This document shows positions 61,043 to 63,941 of a stretch of DNA of 63,941 bases, piece after piece. Positions within the stretch are counted from its first letter, which is position 1. The number at the start of each line of letters is the position of its first letter. The notes under the pieces were generated by a model, which was not told where the DNA came from, made no database searches, and was given only the letters and a program-made list of their open reading frames with translations. This DNA is from a bacterium (lineage in GTDB: Bacteria > Desulfobacterota > Desulfobulbia > Desulfobulbales > Desulfobulbaceae): positions 1 to 63,941 of the forward strand of contig JAUNUN010000012.1 of assembly GCA_030538155.1 (NCBI GenBank). The letters run 5' to 3'. Both the position numbers and the translations under genes were made by a program.

Positions 61043-63941
61043 TACAGCCGCACACAGCCCGGCCCGGTAATCCGGCTCTTGCCGCTGGTGATTGGTTCCA
61101 CCCGGATGCGGATGGGGATGCGTTCGTGCAGGGCCTGCACATGGGAGATCACCCCGATGAGTTTGCCCTCCTGGCGCAGACCGGCCAGGGTTTCCAGGGC
61201 AATATCCAGGCTCTCTTCATCGAGGCTGCCAAAGCCTTCGTCTAAAAAAAGTGAATCTACCCGCACCTTGCGACTGGACATGCTGGAAAGCCCCAAGGCA
61301 AGGGCCAGGCTGACGATAAAGCTCTCGCCGCCGGAGAGGTTCTTGGTGGAGCGGATTTCACCGGCCTGGTAGTTGTCGATCACGTTCAGGGTCAGCGGCT
61401 GCTTGGGGTCGTGGATGAGGAGATAGCGGTCGCTCATCTTCTGCAACTGCCGGTTGGCATGGCCGATTACCATTTCTAAGGTCAGAGTTTGAGCAAAGTT
61501 ACGATATCCCTTGCCGTCGCTTGAACCGATCAAATCGTGCAGCATGTCCCAGTCTTTCAAAACGCGCTCCTGGGCGGTAATGGCCTGAATTCGTTCCTGC
61601 CGGCGCGTTTTGAGCTGCTCATTATCGGCCAGCCGCTGGCGGATCGCGCCCAATTCCTGTTGCACCTGTTTTTCTTCCAGAAGCGCCGTGTCATGGGCCC
61701 GGCGCAAATCTTCAAGGCTCTCCGTGCTGAGCTGTTTTTTGGCCTCCTCTTCAAGCCGGGCGGATTGCTCGGCAAATCGGCGTTCAAGCTCTGCCTGCTC
61801 AAGCTGTAAATGCTGGGACTCTTGCGCCAGTTGCCGCCGCTCCGCCTCGGGCAGGGAGGCGCTTTCATAGACAGCCTCATCGGCAAAACCCGCCTGCTGC
61901 AGGCTGCGATTAAAACCTGATTCTTCCCCGGCAAGGGCGGCCTGGCGTGTACTGATGGCTCGGTCAAGATCGGCCATTCCGGCCCGCAGGCCTTCGCATG
62001 CCTGAGTTTTTTGCTGCCACTCTAGACGGGTAGCCTCCACTTCCTTTTCAGCCGCCTCTATGGCTGCCTGCAGGCGGGCCTCTTCGCTGTCCGCCTCTTT
62101 ATCGGTAAAAAGTTCGTGTCGCGCCTGGGCCAGCTTCATCTGTTCCTGCACAAGCATATCCAAGTGACGCTCTTGCCCGCTCAGTTCCTGTTGCAGGTGT
62201 TCCAGTTGTGCCTCTTGCTGACGGCCCAGTTCCTGCAACCGGGTAATGGCCAAGGCGCAAGCCTCCTGTGCAACCTGGCGCTCCTTCCATGCCTGCCGAC
62301 GGTGCTGCAATTCTTGGGCGATACCATCGAGCATTTTTGCTGTCAGCGCCTGCCCGGCCTGCAGACAAGTGGGGCGAAAGGGTTGCAGCTCCTTTTCAAG
62401 GAGCGCAAGGGAAGTGGCCTGTTGCCCGCACTTACGTGCCGATTCTTCCTGTAAGGTTTGCAGCCGTTCCATCAGACTCTCTTGCTGATGCTGACGTTGC
62501 ACAGCCTGCCGCTCTGCCTCAAGGGCAGCATCCCGTACCTGGCTGAAGGCCTCCTGCTGCCCTAATAGGCTCTGCCAATGCGCTTCCGCCTGGCGGACTA
62601 TGGCGGCACTGCGGCCCAGTTCCGTGTTTATTTTATGCAAAAGGGCAGCAATGGCCGGGCCAGTCTCCTCGTCTTTTTCGGGCCACTGCAATTGCGCAGG
62701 GATTTGTAAACGGATGGTCGCAAGCCAGCTGCGGGCCAGGGTCTCCCGCTCCTGCTCTTCCTGACGCCGTGCCTGCACCTGTTCCAGTTCCAGCTCACTT
62801 CTGGTGAGTTTACCGCGAACCTCAGCCACCTGTTTTTCCAGCTCAGCAAGGGTTGCCCGTACCTGGGTCAGGCGTTTGCGGCTGCTATCGCTTACCGGTA
62901 CATTGCCGCTGGCATAGGGATGGGCAAGTGCCCCGCAGAGCGGGCAGGGCTCGCCATCCTGCAGGTGTCGGCGGCTCTCTTCCAGGGCCTCGATGCGCTG
63001 CAGCAAGGTCAACTGTGTTTCCAAAAGATCCCGCTCCCTGACAAGGCCTGCCACTTGCTCATCGCTTTGGGCCAAGGTCTTGGCAAGTCTGGCTTGTTCC
63101 TCTTGTGCTCCTCTTGCACGCCCGGCCTGTTCCTCCTGCATGGTCTGGGCCTGTGCGATTTTTCCGGCCTCGTTCTGCGCCTGCAGCAATAGTTCCCGTC
63201 GGCTGCTCGCCTGTTCCTGCTGCTGCCGCCAAAAGGCCAAGTCATGCCCGGCCAACACCTCCCCATAGGCGGCCTGCAGCTTCGTTAACTCTGCTAGGCC
63301 GGCCTCTTTTTTTCGCTCCAGTTCCTGATGCCGGGCAAGGGCTGTCTGCCGGTTCTGCTCCGCCTGTCGGCACAGGTCTTGCTGCTCGAGCAAGGCCTTT
63401 TCCTCTACCAGCACCTGGGCTGCCAGCTCTTTTACGGCTGCAAAGCGACTGCGCAGGGCGGCCAGTTCCTCTATCAGTTTAGCATCTGCCGCATGGCTGT
63501 CAAAATACTGACGCAGTTGCGCCTGTTTTGCCTCCTGCTTGGCCAGTTCGGCCCGGTCTTCGGTCTGGGCCTTGCTGAGGGCATCGATTTTGGCGGCAAG
63601 CGAGGCCTTTGCCTCCATCGCATTCTTGATGGGGCCGTTTGTCGCTGCCAGGCGTACGTCCAAGGCCCGTACCTCCTGCAAGAGGGGCTGGGCCTGCTGC
63701 AGTTCTTCTTTTTTTGTCTGCAGATTGGCTGTGGCCGCAAGATAAAGGGCTTGGGCCTGCTCGGCCAGCGCCTGTTTTTTCGGCAACTCCTCTTCGCAGG
63801 CCAAAAACGCCTGCTTGTCGCTTTCCTGGCTGCGGCGGAGGGCACAGAGAGCGGCGTGGGCGGCAGCCAGTTCAAGCGCGCGTAGGGCCAGATCAAGCCG
63901 GGCCTGGTGGGGAGCAAATTCCGCCTGCCTGGTCTGTAGCT
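61042..63941 (-). CDS. sbcC: SbcC (Rad50-like) nuclease subunit, C-terminal part
   Basis: About 965 residues are visible and the frame is open to the window edge, so the N-terminal Walker A is outside. Long heptad-rich coiled coils flank a zinc hook CxxC (GEPCPLCGALAHPYASG), and the C-terminal ATPase half has the signature LSGGESFIVSLALALGLS and Walker B VDSLFLDEGFGSLDEES. SbcC with SbcD cleaves DNA hairpins and processes ends. The stop is fixed by TAA at 61042-61044. It lies upstream of cas1 on the same strand, separated by element copy D. Confidence 0.93.
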   Translation of the reverse strand, partial: LQTRQAEFAPHQARLDLALRALELAAAHAALCALRRSQESDKQAFLACEEELPKKQALAEQAQALYLAATANLQTKKEELQQAQPLLQEVRALDVRLAATNGPIKNAMEAKASLAAKIDALSKAQTEDRAELAKQEAKQAQLRQYFDSHAADAKLIEELAALRSRFAAVKELAAQVLVEEKALLEQQDLCRQAEQNRQTALARHQELERKKEAGLAELTKLQAAYGEVLAGHDLAFWRQQQEQASSRRELLLQAQNEAGKIAQAQTMQEEQAGRARGAQEEQARLAKTLAQSDEQVAGLVRERDLLETQLTLLQRIEALEESRRHLQDGEPCPLCGALAHPYASGNVPVSDSSRKRLTQVRATLAELEKQVAEVRGKLTRSELELEQVQARRQEEQERETLARSWLATIRLQIPAQLQWPEKDEETGPAIAALLHKINTELGRSAAIVRQAEAHWQSLLGQQEAFSQVRDAALEAERQAVQRQHQQESLMERLQTLQEESARKCGQQATSLALLEKELQPFRPTCLQAGQALTAKMLDGIAQELQHRRQAWKERQVAQEACALAITRLQELGRQQEAQLEHLQQELSGQERHLDMLVQEQMKLAQARHELFTDKEADSEEARLQAAIEAAEKEVEATRLEWQQKTQACEGLRAGMADLDRAISTRQAALAGEESGFNRSLQQAGFADEAVYESASLPEAERRQLAQESQHLQLEQAELERRFAEQSARLEEEAKKQLSTESLEDLRRAHDTALLEEKQVQQELGAIRQRLADNEQLKTRRQERIQAITAQERVLKDWDMLHDLIGSSDGKGYRNFAQTLTLEMVIGHANRQLQKMSDRYLLIHDPKQPLTLNVIDNYQAGEIRSTKNLSGGESFIVSLALALGLSSMSSRKVRVDSLFLDEGFGSLDEESLDIALETLAGLRQEGKLIGVISHVQALHERIPIRIRVEPITSGKSRITGPGCVRL

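Overview
The window looks like a moderately GC-rich chromosomal segment of a Gram-negative anaerobe, most likely a member of the Desulfobacterota (Desulfobulbales-like). This is inferred from gene content: a rubrerythrin-like protein and single-cluster ferredoxin, small SAP-like and 'two-CW' proteins, a DUF362 iron-sulfur protein, a PAS kinase/sigma-54 regulator pair, and a fatty-acid/hydrocarbon gene cluster of a kind reported in Desulfotalea. No rRNA or tRNA gene was recognised.

Layout. 1-2.7 kb: truncated IS30-family element, then small genes on the minus strand. 3.1-8.2 kb: two-component system and an MFS transporter. 8.5-13.3 kb: acs and alaS. 13.3-24.8 kb: a compact same-strand lipid cluster (ketoacyl synthase, ACP, two CrtI-like FAD enzymes, FabG, FabZ-like and FabI-like enzymes, DUF1232 protein, oleA-oleB-oleC-oleD) that can be read as one anaerobic route from a dedicated acyl-ACP system to a head-to-head long-chain olefin. 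25.1-34.3 kb: housekeeping genes (mnmA, mtaB, cinA, recA) plus a GNAT protein, a DUF554 protein, an aldo/keto reductase and a ModF-like ATPase. 34.5-40.2 kb: BMP-type nucleoside ABC transporter with an embedded xanthine/guanine phosphoribosyltransferase, then a gamma-carbonic anhydrase. 40.4-45.6 kb (minus): TetR-controlled tripartite efflux operon with a palindromic operator. 46.3-49.3 kb: UbiB-family kinase and DUF362 ferredoxin. 49.5-51.2 kb (minus): SirTM-type sirtuin overlapping a zinc macrodomain protein. 51.35-60.85 kb: complete type I-F CRISPR-Cas locus (12 repeats, csy4-csy3-csy2-csy1, cas2-3, cas1). 61.0 kb to the edge: 3' part of sbcC.

Main finding. In the 271-bp gap between cas2-3 and csy1 there is a two-repeat mini-array encoding one crRNA-like RNA with an intact 8-nt handle and a 26-nt pseudo-spacer. 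The first 11 nt of this guide, and 16 of the first 17, match a site 75 bp away that carries a correctly oriented type I-F CC PAM and covers the -35 box of the predicted csy1 promoter. The mismatch at position 12 falls on the nucleotide that type I complexes flip out. This is the architecture expected for a guide RNA that makes the Csy complex repress its own operon without DNA cleavage.

A second unexplained feature is a dispersed, about 125-bp palindromic MITE-like element, with at least seven full, decayed or internally deleted copies in intergenic gaps between 24.9 and 61.0 kb. All similarity statements come from reading the sequence; no database search or folding program was run.
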